The notes: generated by a model from the letters alone, not told the origin. A stretch of DNA of 64,000 bases from Collybia mongolica (GCA_013420905.1 JAAXNY010000024.1:1-64000), one strand, 5' to 3'. Positions 41,960 through 55,500 are shown, numbered from the stretch's first letter. Translations and numbers: made by a program.

Positions 41960-44583
41960 GCGACTATTGATCTCCTATGTGAAGTTGGCGTCGACAAAGT
42001 GGTGAGTTCATCTGATTACTTGCAGCGTTATATTTTCGGCCTGATAGCGGTCTGTACTGATAGATACAAGTGGAATAACCACATGCATGCATTGTACACA
42101 CAACTCGAGTTGTATGAGTTTTGAATGAATCAGAAGATCGGCTTTTGTTTTATTTGGGTAGTTTTCAGCGGCTGTTACACAATATGGTTCGACATTCTCG
42201 GGATATACTGTAGGCTAGTGCGCGAGAGCGACATGTTGACATGTAAGATGCAGGAATAACAGGAACAACATAAGAGATGACTAACCCGGGCCCGGATGTT
42301 GATGGCGTTCCCTGAACGTGTTACATAGGCCTTGGATTTTTCTTCAGGCCAGTATGGCAATACCACAGTCGCTTTGGAACGATCAATTCCATTCCTTCAA
42401 ATACGGTTTAACATTGCGATGGATCGGAGCCATATTTCCTTTGTATCGTCGGTGTGGGGGAATCATTAACGAACGGCGCGAACTCGATAGGACGATTTCC
42501 CTCTGATATTTTTGTGAGAAGAAATGGGCCCGATTGCATGCCCCTGCCTAGATGCATAGGCCGGGCTTATGGACATTGTGTCTCCTACTATAATCGAGTT
42601 CTCGTTTGCTGTCCATATGGATCCTCGGATGATGGTGAGCATGAGTGTGGGGTATATGCCCTGCGATCAACGCTATTTATGTGCTATGAATATATGAGAT
42701 ACAGAGTTTCCAGGAGTCATTAACGACGAACCGGACCTTCTAGATCATAGGGAACACCTCGGATATGTTTACCATGATGGAAAGAACATGCGCCATGATC
42801 TGTGTCCAAGGTGCCTGATAAAAGAATTTTGAGTGAATAACCATATTGAGTATTGAATGCCTTATTAGTTGTAGTGAATCTTATATTTGAGGGACGTCCT
42901 CGCAACATTGGCCGAAATTTCTGAGTGACCAGTCAATGGCGAAAGAAAAATGGGTGGCGAGTGCGAAGTGTAGAAAGGCCATAACAACGTATCTGAAGAA
43001 CGTCCTCGCGAACCTTAGTTTGCTCCGGTTTTCTTTCCTACTCCTTAAAATATATAGACCGAGCACCCACGGCATTCAAAGACTCCTTCTCATCTACTGA
43101 GTTTATGTGAGATTCTTCAGAATTACCCGCAATCACGATACCATCTTGAAGACAACCCTGGCTAGATGGCATATTAGTGTATAAAAGTTTTAGGCAGCAC
43201 TTGGGGGTCATCAACCGATGGAAGTAGTGGGGAAGGGATCGGGTGCGCGATTGATGTACCAGCGTGAGTAACCATATAAATCAGAGATCACTGTCAAGCA
43301 CCGCCTTCAAAGTAAGTGCCGGGTTTCCTACCATTCAAGTCGATGCGCACTTGAGAGGACAGAAAATCCTTGCAGTCCAAGTCTCATGCTGTGCTGCTTC
43401 ATCTTGTGTTACCTGTTTGCGTTCGCAAACGCTTGGACGTACAGCGTCTCTCTATAAGCAAACTTGTAAACATATGGATGGCGCTGGGGAGGAGCAACGT
43501 TGCCTTAGAAAAATAGGCATCACGCGGGGCGACAGGGGGGGGTGGGTGATTTGGCTGAATAACTGGGACGCCGTACAGACTCCTCACCATTTGTTTCGAT
43601 GTTTCCCCCTATGGCTGGATGCTTATGGAGTACCGCAGTAATGTGTTGGGACTCGCAATGTTGTATTCCGCCTATTTAAGACACTGAACAGTGACTTCTC
43701 TGCGCCTCGCTCAAGCAAGCAGGTTTGGGGAAGGGAGGCCCCTGACGCTCTTATATACCTCCGGCAAAAATTTTCCCCAAAACCGGTTTCAAATCTGATG
43801 TCTGGACCGGGTTATGCCTTCGAACATAAAAAAAAACGGAAAACATAGAAGATAAAGGGAAAACATAAGGAAAGACGGACTCCTGGTACTGGTTCGTTTT
43901 TATAATTAGTCTGTGACATGTGACATGTGACACCAGGCGAAAAAATTGTAAACCGTGGTTGAGAGCCAGCGAATTGAACCATGCACAACGCCAACGGTCT
44001 CTGATGGAAATCTTGAAAACTGAAGCGCTAAAGACAGAGTTTTTCATGGGTTTTGGACAAAATGTCAACGCAGCGAGTATACACACTTCAACGCGTATCC
44101 GTAAATCGCGGGACTGTCCTGGTCCTTGGTATCCTTGGGATGGCTTGGCTCAAATTTTCCCACTCCGCCGTCTGGACATCGACACCAACCACCACGACAG
44201 CATATCGATTAGACGTTCAAGGGTCTGAAAGGACGCCATATACATTCCTCGGGGTATCTATATGGTTGGAGAGAACGCTCTTCCCAACCCTACCCTTGTG
44301 ATGGAGAAACCCCTGAATATTCACGTCGTAAGTCATCGTGATCGTCTTTTACTTCACATCTGAACCGAGTACCGGATCCTGACCAGATAAGCAGACGACA
44401 AACGCCAAAGTTGACTATATACAGCCTCAGGCCTTGCCTCAAGCCCATCCAGCGCGATGCCAGGAAAACAAGCCTTTCATATCGGTTGATGGATCGTGCA
44501 TCATGGGATAGCTTGGAGCTTGGCATGCAAGAGCGAACTTTCAGCGGACTTTCTTTTCCGTGCTCCCCTTTCCTCCTCCCCCC
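41960..44583. other. Long intergenic stretch without a supported gene
   Basis: ORFs at 42454-42723 (no ATG start, cysteine-containing) and 44062-44301 (short, hydrophobic segment) are the best candidates but have no recognisable domain. I leave both uncalled. Confidence 0.35.
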
Positions 44584-45949
44584 ATGGCGCCCCCTTCCTC
44601 CGCACCCAAATTCGCTCTCGCTCTTCTCTCTGTAGCGCTTTTCGCGACTGCGCAGAAGTTTTCGCCGTTAGTTGATAAGAAGTTCACGTACCCTTCGGGC
44701 CTCGTACGTTTCCTTGGCTCCATGTGCATTTCTAACCTATCTGACGTGGCACCACCGATGATTTTTCCAGCCCTACAAGGTCGATACAGACGATCTTATC
44801 AGAGGTCGCCAGACTGGTTACAACCAATGTAATTCAACGACCGAAGGACAGGAGTCCCTCTGTCAAACGTCCTTCGTCAACTCCATTGATGGTGAAGTCC
44901 ATCCTTTGTGACGTTTCTTCTCAACTTCGACTCATGCCTCTCTTAGATTTCTGCCTCTGGGCGCCTATCGAACCAAACTCAGTCGTAGGAGACGTCGAAG
45001 GCGAGATGGTTGCATGGTGTACCAAGCCTGGTCGGGGCACACGTATTGTTCCAGCAGATACCCTGCAGGGTGTTCAATTCATGAGGACGCCCGATTACGT
45101 GCAGGTCGTTGGGTTTATCGATCAGACCAAGATCAACATTCAGGCGGGCGACTCGGGTGGCGAGATGGACCCACATGGGGCTGACCTTGTACGTAATTTT
45201 CTATGTCAGACCTATCGCATCGTGGCTAATCGTTCTTCGCGATCTTTCCTTATGTAGCGTGGAAACCCAATGGGAGGGCTACTCTATTCGACTGCATGGG
45301 GCGGGAGCTTTAAGCAGGTCATTGAGTGGCATAAGTGCGTGTTTCACCCCTCTACCCGCGCCGTGCTTAACCCCTTCCCTTCTCAAGTTTCATCGGCAAC
45401 AATTTCTTCTGCCTCAAAGCATGCGACCCCGCTGGCCCCAACGACGCGAGGTTCTGCGAGCACATCTTCGACCGCATCGGCTGCGCCTACAACGCGCCCA
45501 ACGCTGCCCGGTCAGGCGTATTTGAGTCCTGCGAGGGCGAGAACCAGGACTTCCCGGGGGTCTACGTCCAGAACGGAGTGACCACGACGTACAGACAGCC
45601 TGCGGAGAGCCTGGGTGTAATCACGTCTATGCCATACACGGCCCGCATCCCTGCGAGCTCGAACTGCGCCTCGTTCACTAGCTCGGTGCTGTATGCCGCT
45701 GGTGCGACTGTTTCGGCGCCCGGTGGGACTACATCTGCCCCAACTGGGACGGATACTTCTGGAACAGATGGCGCGACGAGCGCACCCACCTCGACCCCGA
45801 CTGGTGGTGCAACGACCACGGGTACTACCCCTTCGCAGACTGGATCGGCGCCTAATGCGTCCCAGACGGGGAACACGGCGACGACCGTGGAGGTTTCGGG
45901 TGCGGCGTCGTTTGTGGGCGTCGTTTTCTCCGTTTTGTTCTTCGCGTAG
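44584..45949 (+). CDS. Secreted GPI-anchored glycoprotein, 'macrofage activating glycoprotein'-like, 5 exons
   Basis: Exons are 44584-44703, 44771-44891, 44947-45188, 45258-45334 and 45388-45949 (373 aa), all introns GT..AG. The order is a signal peptide to about residue 23, then a conserved cysteine-rich domain (GYNQCNSTTEG, DFCLWAPIEPNSVVGD, AGDSGGEMDPHGADLRGNP, FCLKACDPAGPNDARFCEHI, DRIGCAYNAPNAA, ESCEGENQDFPG), then a Ser/Thr-rich stalk, and a C-terminal hydrophobic tail typical of GPI attachment. This matches the basidiomycete family annotated as 'macrofage activating glycoprotein', whose biochemical role is not settled. It should sit at the cell surface or wall. The C-terminal exon is notably GC-rich. 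Confidence 0.85.
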
Positions 45950-46978
45950 TCCATTCATTGTTGTAGGTTTTCGTCCCTGTTGGTGATTCCTTTTCAAGAC
46001 TTTTTTTGGATCTTGTCCATTGATCCGTTGATCCGTCGTAGTCACTGGTTTCATTCAAAGACGCTGTGTTCACGAGATACATATCAGACATGTTAATTCA
46101 TCTTCCTCTGCACACATTACCTTCAGTTGTTGTTTTAATTATTCATACACGGACTGGATGTGGCTGCCTACTTTGTACGTTTGTGATTTTTACTTTAATT
46201 TCCCATCGGACGCTTTCACTGGGCATCCAATTTTATTTATTTAATTAGTGTCCTCGAGTACCTTTCTTTGTTCGTATTACCCTTCGCCCATACCTGAACT
46301 TAAAAAGGAATGGAGGTGTTATCGCTGGGAACATCATATTCCTCAACTCCCTGTTTCCGTCCACCCCTAAATCGCCTTGTCTACCCCTTCACTCTGGTCT
46401 GTTCGATTCATGGGAAAACACAAGAAAGGTTCGTTCGAATATCCAATGGCTTCACTGAGGTACAACAGGGGAAATTATGTGGTTTTGCATTGTCCCGCAT
46501 CCGAGCCACCAATATCCTCAAAATTGGATCTCCACGGAACACGCTGAACTCACGGAACACACATACCAGAAATGGGACAAGCTGAACTCGGGAGCTCTGC
46601 AAGGTTCGTTTTCCTGATTTTTCTGTAGCTTGACACCTTACCTTCGAAAGGTTATTTTCAGCAGCGGCGGCGGATGCCGGTCGATGGCGTCAAACCAATA
46701 CCCATGAGGATCACTGGGATCAACCACTCAACGCAATATCGATGTCCTCGAAGGTTAGATCATATCGTAGAAGCCATGTTCTTTTGCCACAAACCTGACA
46801 GATTGGCGCCCACCCACATAAAAGAAACAAGATACTGATTCTCAGCGGGCTGTACACGGATACCACGCCACATTTCTAGTATCCATGTCACATCGAATCC
46901 CACACTAACTAGTTTTTTGCTGTCGACAGTCATTTGGGACATTCCCCCCATTCCGCAGACCCCCCTTCCCACTTGCCC
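45950..46978. other. Intergenic, no supported gene
   Basis: The 3' region of the glycoprotein gene and the 5' region of the NACHT gene. No domain-like ORF seen. Confidence 0.35.
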
Positions 46979-49516
46979 ATGGCCTTTGCTCGATCGAGTA
47001 ACTTCACAATCCACAACAGCACGTTCATTGATCAAAGTACGATAACGAAAACAACAGGCAGTGATGCGAAGCGTAAAAAGACTGGACGCGGTGAGTAGTT
47101 AAATACAGGCCAACAATCCTGATTATCTCTTATCCGTATACAGGTCTTCAAATACTATTAAACGCCAGTTCCACGGATGCGTCATTCGCTCACAGGCTCG
47201 TCATCCTCCGCCGATTTGTCACCCCAGCACACGCACTGGTCTTCTAGAGTACATTTTTCAATGGGTGGATAATGGCGAGGATGATATCCTCTTCTTGGAT
47301 GGACCGGCTGGGGCAGGAAAGACTGCTATCGCGCAAACGGTGGCTGCGAGGTGTGCGGAAATGGAGATACTACTAACATCTTATTTCTTTTTCCGAGGAT
47401 CTCCGTCTCGGAACACAATCGCACCTTTGATTCCGACTATGGCCTACCAAATTGGCACCTCGACGGATCAAATGCGAAGGAAAATGAAGAAAGCAATTGA
47501 ACGAGACCCGTCAATCATAGAGAAGTCCCCTGAAGCGCAAGCCCGCAAACTTATCCTCAAGTTATATCAGCCGTCACTGTTCCAGTGGAATTTATTCACT
47601 AAACGGAGGCGATATATCTTGGTTATTGATGGATTAGACGAATGCAGTGGTGACAACAATCAGCGCCAGGTCGTGGAACTACTAAGTCGACTCGTCGGAA
47701 ACAAGCACTTTGTTGCCAGATGTTTCATTGCCAGCCGCCCAGAGCCACATATCCTCTCCGCTGTGTGTGCACTTCCTACCAAGATCGCTCGCGTGACTTT
47801 GAATGAGCGAGAATGGGATGCAAACGGGGATATCAGAAATTACCTTCAATCGGGCTTCGATAAGATATCCTCCAGGGCAGACATACCTCAGCCATGGCCG
47901 TCTCGCACGGTTATCGAAACGTTGGTAAAGAAATCTGGAGGCATCTTTATCTACGCATCAACAGTCCTGAAGTATGTTGGGGACGACGATTCGTTACCGA
48001 CAGTGCAGTTGGAACATGTGCTCAAGTTATTGCCGGGGACGACGCCATTTGCTGAATTGGACCAGTTATACCAGCAGATTCTGATGGCGTGCCCCTTGCA
48101 ACACCGAACCACCCTCCTCCATATATTCGGGATTACTTTCCTCCGGAACCCTGCTCGAGAGCAGGACTTCGACATCGCTCTCATCGAGGCATTGCTTGGT
48201 CTTTCTACGGGAGAAGCGTCGGTGGTCTTACGAAAGATGCACTCGATTCTCGTCATACGGGGTTCTGAAGGAAGGCGTACAATCAGTTTCCTTCATGCGT
48301 CGCTCGGCGATTTTATCTTCAACAAAGAACGATCAGGGCCATTTTATATCGATTTCCAGAGAGAACACCTATTCCTCGCAGGAAAGTGTGTTGAATACAT
48401 GAATCATCGCGAAAGCAAAGAACTCAATAGGTAAAATACATCAATTCTTACTTCAGGGTAGGCATTTAGATCGACTTCCACAGCACATCACCAAGCATCA
48501 AGCCTGTGATCATATATGCCTGGAATTCATGGACCTATCACGGTTCGGCGGCTGGAGATACACATTTTCCGGATCTGATCGATAAGCTTTGGCTTTGTGA
48601 TAAAACTTTGTGGGCAGATACGTTCCCCGAGAGTTATCATAACGCCTGCATGGACGGATTAGAACAGGGTATTACATGGCTACAGGTGAGTTATATATAC
48701 TTCAATCAAACAGTGGACCATAGATGACCTAGAATAGCAGCACCGCGCCACCAAACATCAAGTCGGCGTTCTCATATCGGACCTTATCCGCGTGAAACAG
48801 ACGTTCGGAAAAAACTACTGTACAGGCATAATTGCCGACCCAAATACGCCGCTGGCTGTATTGCGCGTTTTTGAGAATCCAGGGATACAGCTTTTTGATC
48901 TTCATGAGAATGATCTTGTCATCCTTTGGCGGTTGGATAAGCCGCTGGAGCTTTTATATTTCAAGTATGAAGGAAGAATTTACGATCTCATGGGGATGGG
49001 CGGGGACTTCCTTCCAGACTTTCTCCAGCGTCAGCGTAATGCGAAAGTTTCGAGGAGGCATGGAGCTATCGCAATCCATTGCGTTCGTATTCTACAGGGC
49101 CGGAAGCAACCAATGATAGGTATCAAATATGCCGCCAAATACTGGGCCCAGCACCTTTATATGAGCGATATCTCTGATGATTTCTTGGAAGAGGTCGGTC
49201 GGATAGGTCTCCAAGAGGCTGGGCCCGAGAGGCAGATCACGGTTGCAGATGCGATCCTTGTTATACAGTGGCTAACGGTATGACTATTACTAGTGGTCAA
49301 GCAAGTTATTTACTCGTGGCCTGATAATGTGCATAGACAATACCGGACCCGCTCTGCAAGTCCACATTGCTATCCATATGGAAAGGACACCTCATGGAGC
49401 TACGGAAGGGCTCGGGGCTCGGGCTTGGTCATCGAGAATTCAGCCTACAACGAAAGAGAACATTGGGGATTGTGTATGGTAAAAAGGCCTCTGGCCCAGT
49501 TGTCAGGTTTCAATAG
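46979..49516 (+). pseudogene. NLR-like NACHT NTPase gene with one frameshift
   Basis: The model is exon 1 46979-47090, exon 2 47144-48430, exon 3 48484-48685, exon 4 48738-49277 and exon 5 49337-49516. The N-terminus (NFTIHNSTFID.., GLQILLNASSTDASF) and the NACHT domain (Walker A GPAGAGKT, Walker B VIDGLDEC, sensor-like FIASRPEP) are typical of agaricomycete NLR-like proteins, which are linked to non-self recognition and programmed cell death. The winged-helix-like region (FLHASLGDFI) follows. No ankyrin, WD40 or TPR repeats are seen at the C-terminus. Near 47185-47190 the frame breaks: SSTDASF continues as SQARHPPPICHPSTRTGLLE in another frame, best explained by loss of one base. All later introns keep frame, so the lesion is recent or an assembly error. 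Confidence 0.75.
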
Positions 49517-49855
49517 TATCTACCGAGAGCACTGGCGGCTCGCTTTCTTCATTACATCACAACATAGATAACGTGTTTCCATTTTTTCCATAGTTCAAAG
49601 TTTGTACATATATACTCCCCGTGTGTCTGCTAAGGTTGTATCAAGTTATATTTTGCACTCAGAGACACTGAGAGAGAATGAATCGGTCAAGAACAATTGA
49701 TTCAGGTCTATGTTAGTGATCGTTATCTTATCTCTCTCTTTCTTTTTGTTACAATTCCCTTTATGCCTTGCCTATATAGTCCTGTAATCACATTCTATGT
49801 CTCTGACCTGGTTTCCATTCATTCAGACAGGGCTCGTTAGGCAAAAATTCGAGGT
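49517..49855. other. Intergenic
   Basis: 3' flank of the NACHT gene; no feature recognised. Confidence 0.35.
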
Positions 49856-51208
49856 CTTTACACTAAGCCACATAACCCGTGCGGACTCTGCGCGGACACA
49901 CGGACTCATTTGGCAGGACCGTCAGCCAGACAAGAATCCGTGTCCGCACCGAGTCCGCATCAATCCGCGTAATTTTACGCGGACACGCGGACTAGCACGG
50001 ACGGACAGCTCGCAGAGTCCGCGCGGCCAGTCGATTACTAATCGGATTAGTAATATAAATTTTATTTACACAAATTATATATACTATTTGTTATTAATAA
50101 CATAACATAACGGCGGTGAAAAACTTGCATCCGACTAGGTTCGAACGCGTAAAGGCACGAACATTACGTCATATGTTTGGCGTTCATAACCGTTGGGCAA
50201 GGCGGGCATTTCTAGCTACAGAATCACTGGCCTCAAGTCAACGGACTTAGGTCACATGATTACGAGGCACGTGCAATGGTCACCACGTCTTCGTTGGTTC
50301 TTTTCAACCACATCAACGACGCCCGCCAAAACCGCCAACGCCGACACCAACGCCAATGCACCCACGCCGCCAATGCCAACGCATCAAACGCCAACCGACA
50401 TCAACATGACGACGCACAAGACGGTGTGGGGAGAAGGATAGAAACGGACGCGGAACGAGGGGACGACGAGGAAAGGGCGCCCCGAGGGGCAGAACCAGGT
50501 GAGTCGTACACCGCCGCTCACCCACACACTCACCACGCAGCGCGTCCCCCCCTCCCCACTTCAGGGACTCGAAACGAAGGATACGGCCGCCAACAGCAAC
50601 AGGAGGAAGGCGGCAACGACAACGACAACGACGAAGACAGCAACAGCAACAGCAGCAACAGTGCCGACGAGGCCTGCGGCAACGACGGCAACAGCAGCGG
50701 CAGCGGCGGCACTAACAACGGCGCGACGACGACGACAACTACAACAAAGACGACCACCACCACCACGAGGATGACGACGACTAAGGACAACAAGGACGAC
50801 GACGACAACGACGACTAAGGACAACGGGGACAACGACAAGACAAGCGGCCAGTGCCGCCGCCGCTGAAACCCAGGCCGCTGACGACGTCGCGGGGGCCGA
50901 CGAGGACGACGGGGGGGCGGGGGCCCCCGCCCCCGCCTATATTAAATTATTTTATCATATATGTATTATACTTAGTAATAATATATGTTTTATTCTATTA
51001 ATTATATAGATTGTTAGTAAGTAAAAGAGTAAGTAAGTGCTTCATAATAAAAGAAAGTAAGTGAGTCTGCGCGGACTCTGTGGAGTCCACACGGAGTCCG
51101 CGCGGAGTCCGTGCAGAGTCCGTGTGGACTTTGTGCTGTCCTTGCGGAGTCCGCACGGACTTTTGCAGTCCGCGCGGAGTCCGCAAGGACATGTGGGGGA
51201 GTGTAAAG
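49856..51208. mobile_element. 1.35-kb DNA element with GGACTC-rich inverted terminal regions
   Basis: Left end CTTTACACT...CCACAT..CCGTGCGGACTC (49856 on) is mirrored at the right end (51208 backward: CTTTACACTCCCCCACAT..CCTTGCGGACTC). Inside each end is an array of GGACTC/GAGTCC motifs with CGCG cores (49880-50030 and 51065-51190). The middle is a low-complexity, GC-rich block of CAACGA/ACGACG-type repeats without a credible gene. It looks like a non-autonomous DNA transposon. No target-site duplication was found. Confidence 0.5.
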
Positions 51209-51498
51209 TACAGAAAAATTCTTGTCCCTGCTTTTTTTCCCTTCACCCACATAGAGCTCAGTAGTCAGATTGAATTGAGATTCCTCTTTCTCCCACCCCT
51301 CATGTCCTTCCAGTATCTTCATTACTTGTCTTATTTTTGTTGGATTGGCAAGGGTGCCGACGCCCGAACGCCAAGCCATGTGCGAGGTCATACCATCCGC
51401 ACGTTACCTTTTCCATTTCATATTCATACTGTACAACCTTTACCCTCATTCCATAAAGTCCCTGCTAGTCCTGTTATCTCCCTACGACCCCTACTATC

Positions 51499-52158
51499 AC
51501 TGGTTGGGAGTTTCAAAATTTTGATCAAATTGTGAATAGAAGAAGATTGGTTACACATTTTGCTAATCGGACTTGGGGAATCGGTTCTATGATGTCTGAA
51601 CAAGGTACAAACGTGCTAACTTGGAAAATGGTAGATGTGTCATTGTGTCGGAATGAAGCCGGTCGAAAAGTTAAGAGTTTCAAAATTTCTGTCACGGAGA
51701 GTAACGCTGACTCATACGGCCAATTACATCTCCGCTCGGCGTCAAAGAGATGCGACTGTGGAGCCAAGAGTTTCAAACAAACGCGTCGTGTCGTGCTGAG
51801 TTATGGACTTTGAAATATGATCACCCTTGTCACGCTAAAATGCTCAATCCTTTGTAGCTTTTGTTCCATTCCTCTCAATGCTCCAAAAATTTAAATGAGA
51901 CATCTTAGACATGTTTGGATGATGCTTGCGAACTTTGGTGATATTCCACTGAGTGATCCTTAAATCCGAAGCTGTTTAAATTGGGTTTTTCATTTTTTCT
52001 CATAATGTTGGCTATATCGCAACACATCTGTGGTTGATTTCCCTCATTTCTGTTATGGAGTCTATTATAGTGGTACATAGCTAGACTATCTCACCAAAGA
52101 TCAGTGTTTTTGTGCCTGCGATCCCTTAAAAACCTACATTTTGAAACTCCCAACCAGT
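51499..52158. mobile_element. 0.66-kb MITE-like element with 21-bp terminal inverted repeats
   Basis: A perfect 21-bp inverted repeat starting ACTGGTTGGGAGTTTCAAAA lies at 51499-51519 and, inverted, at 52138-52158. The interior is AT-rich and non-coding. Size and structure fit a MITE. I could not see a clear target-site duplication. Confidence 0.5.
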
Positions 52159-52228
52159 TTTGAAACCCCTAACATGTAATAGTATTCCTTTTTGCAGAAA
52201 TACCCGTTAGTTTTCGTCATCTCACCTC

Positions 52229-52399
52229 AGCTGTTGCCTTTGCTCTCGCGCGCACACCTGAGGTGAATATTCCCCCTTACATTACTTACAGATCTCGTTA
52301 CTTACTTGAACCAATCCTAGACTGACTCCGTGTCTAGGTAAATATATTAGCTGTTGCCTTTGCTCTTGCACGCACACCTGAGACTGACTCTGTGTCTAG
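52229..52399. repeat. Nested short direct repeats
   Basis: AGCTGTTGCCTTTGCTCT and its continuation occur at 52229-52262 and 52349-52382. A 19-bp AGACTGACTCYGTGTCTAG motif occurs at 52319-52337 and 52381-52399. Local duplications between the MITE-like element and the hAT element. Confidence 0.65.
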
Positions 52400-52517
52400 A
52401 TTCTTACAATTTTGCACTCTCTCATATGTTACATTTGCCTTTTCAGGCTTGACTTTGGCCTCCAATCGCGGAGTCCATGCGAAAGAGCTTAGGCGACCAC
52501 ACAATTCCACTTGTCTG

Positions 52518-55500
52518 TAGTGATGTGCTGGGCCCGGCTCAAAGCCGTCGAGCCATCAGGGCCGAGCTCTCTTGGGCCAAGCCAGGCCGGGCTTTGAGAT
52601 GGCTCAGTGAAGGCTGAAAGCTTGGCTTGCACTCCAGCAAAGCCCAAGCTGGAGGCTCAGGCCGCAGCTTACCAGAAAAAAAATGCCGATCGTACCTGAT
52701 GTACGGAAAGTTCCAGCCATACTGTACAACTATACAGTTCAACCAGCCACAAGTATTTTGAAATAGCTTGTTCGAGGCGTTGTTACTTACAGCAGATGTC
52801 AGACGGCATTAGTGCGCGACCTAAACGCCAAGCAGTTCCATCTGCATGTGTCATCAATCCTTTGAATGGTGGAGCCAGGGAGGTTGCGTCTCATCGTGAT
52901 GCCTTTGCCCTTGCCTGACAACTTGAACCTGAGGATGACATCACCAAGAAGCAGAAGGGACATGGGCCAACTCGTGTATCCATCACATCCCACCAAGAAG
53001 CACTGGACCCGACTCCAACTGCACCAAAGCGCTCCTCAACCCAGGCATCCCTCGATAGCATGAACTCTACTGATCCAAAGCGTGAGTTACATCATTTTGA
53101 TTTTTTTGGGGCTTGGCTATCAATGTTGAACAGGCATTCAAAAGAGTGTTTCCATTGAGGAGATAGAAGATGAAGATGATATTTGGATGAGAAATCAGCA
53201 CACTGAGGAGAGAAGCGACACCGGGATGGAAGAACCAGGTGCGCATCCTCGTTACCCTTCTGCAAGTTTTTTACATACTAATATTTGATGTGGAGCAGCT
53301 ATTAGTGAACCTTCTACGACCCCTAGTCAACCGCCTGCCATGCAGCAGTCTAAGCCGGCTTGTCAAGCTGGTGCCAGTGGCAATAACAACGTTGAGGTTC
53401 AATCAATTGAACCACCCAGTTGCGTCTCATGGGAACAATGCACTTGCAATGTCAAACACTTTTTCTCCCTGCCATTCAAGCAACCCAGTGGGAAAATGGG
53501 CCAAAAGTGCTGTACATGCTTGTAGGTCTTATGATGTTTAGTTATTTATTCTCCCATGCTTATCATTCATCAGGAAGCAACAAAAAAAGGAGGTTGTGAT
53601 CGTAGCTGAGATAACTACATGCCGATGTCATATAGAGGCAAACCATAAGGTACATAGGTTCACTTTCCACCCCTAACACTATCAATGACTATTTCAAAGG
53701 CTGATTACCTTTCCTGGACAGCTGCACAAGGATTTGAGTCAATGCTGCCACAAGATGCAAAACATCGCAAAGCCAAAGCCAAAGATGAGGCTGAAGTTCA
53801 GGCGACCCTCGATTCACATTTACATGAACGACTGCACAAAGAACATACTGTGCCATATACGGATCTGTTTTTCTGCCAAGCTGCCATTGAATGGTTGGTA
53901 TCAACTGACCAGGTATGTTCAAATGATTCCCACCACAGCCGTCGAAATTCTGATTTGGGATTTAGGCAGCCGATTCATGCCCTGGAACACCTGGTATTCC
54001 AGAACATGATTAACATCGCTGCCTGTGCAACAGATGGTGTCAAGATTCCTGGTCATAAGCAAACACAACAGGAAATTATTGGCATGTTTAAGGCATGACT
54101 AACAGAGCTTCACAACCACCTCAGGGTAAGTATCTCTGATGCTGGGTTGTCATACAGTATCTTATATAGCATCCCCCAGAGTGAACGTGTTAAAGGGATG
54201 ATCAGTTTGTCTTGCAATGCATGGCAAGTAAGCAATGCAGATGGTTATTTTGCTGTTACTGGCTCTTGGATTGACAAAATGACACCAGGCCAGTGGGTCA
54301 AGCAAACAGCTTTATTGGGCTTCATTCGCATGAGCAGCGCACACAATGGATGTCACCTGGGGATGGCTCTTTATAAAATTCTTGCATGCTTAGGCATTGC
54401 TCATAAGGTAAATTAGTTCCTGTAACTCTCGTCGTCTATTGATTCATTCAGATTGGATGGGTTACTTGCAACAATGCAACAAACAATGACACAATGATGG
54501 TCCGCTTTGCAGAGTTGATCAAGGATGCGACCGGAAAGCCTTATGATCATAAGAGATGCCATATCCGGTGGGTAATCTATTCATTATGGTAAATAATCAC
54601 TGACTAGGGATTGCTAGTTGTATTGCACATATTGTTAACCTTGCGACACAGGCCCTAATCACTGCCCACACAAAATCCAAGCACTATGACCCTGCTAAGC
54701 CTGATGATGACCTCATTGTTGATTGTGGGATTGATCATGATGAAGTGGGGTTGGTCCGCTCTATCACAGTGAAGGTAGTCCTCATTCACATTTTTATGTT
54801 CAAATCATTGCTAACAAGTAATTAAAGGAGTGCTCGTCTAGCAAACAGAAACAGGTCTTCCTTGACCTTCAAACTGAGTCTGGCCTTAAGTATGCCAAAC
54901 AACTTCTGCTGGACATGCCTGCTTGGTGGTCTTCCACATATGTAATGCTTGAACGTGCTGCTTCTCTGAAGAAGGTAGTGTTCCCCCAAGCCATTTCAAA
55001 ATTATATCATTTCAACTATATGGTACATTAGATTGTTGACCAGTTTGTTGCAGCATTGGTCTCGGCTGAGACGGACTGCACCAAACGACAGAAACTCAAT
55101 GACCTTCAACTGTCAGAGGAGGAATGGGGATGAGTGGAGTCTGTCTTGGATCTCCTTGCAGTAAGTGGTCTCTCCTTCAATTAGTAGATGTTCCTTTATT
55201 CTTTTTACAGCATGCCAATAATGCACAACAAGCATTCTCATCAGATGAAGGCCCTTCACTTCACCTTGTTATACCTGCCCTTGAAGCACTTCATTGGGCA
55301 TGGTCAACTCGCATTGAACGCCCCAAGTATTTTGACTTTAGAGATGCACTGAACGCAGGAACCCAGAAGATCAATGAGTATTACCTATGCACTGCTGAGT
55401 CCAATGCATATACATTTGCAATGTGTAAGTTTTTTGTCATTAATTGTGATCTCTCTGATGAATGATTTTGAACATAAGTGCTTGACTTGTCAAAGAAAGA

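Noticed and set aside
42454..42723. Cysteine-containing 89-aa ORF
   Set aside because: It begins at a GTG, has no signal peptide and no recognisable pattern.
44053..44301. Short ORF with a hydrophobic stretch upstream of the glycoprotein gene
   Set aside because: No domain, no clear start context, and overlapping ORFs of equal size in other frames.
50276..50839. Long ORFs on both strands (Asn/Thr/Ser-rich, Val-rich)
   Set aside because: Created by low-complexity CAACGA/ACGACG repeats that lack stops in several frames at once.
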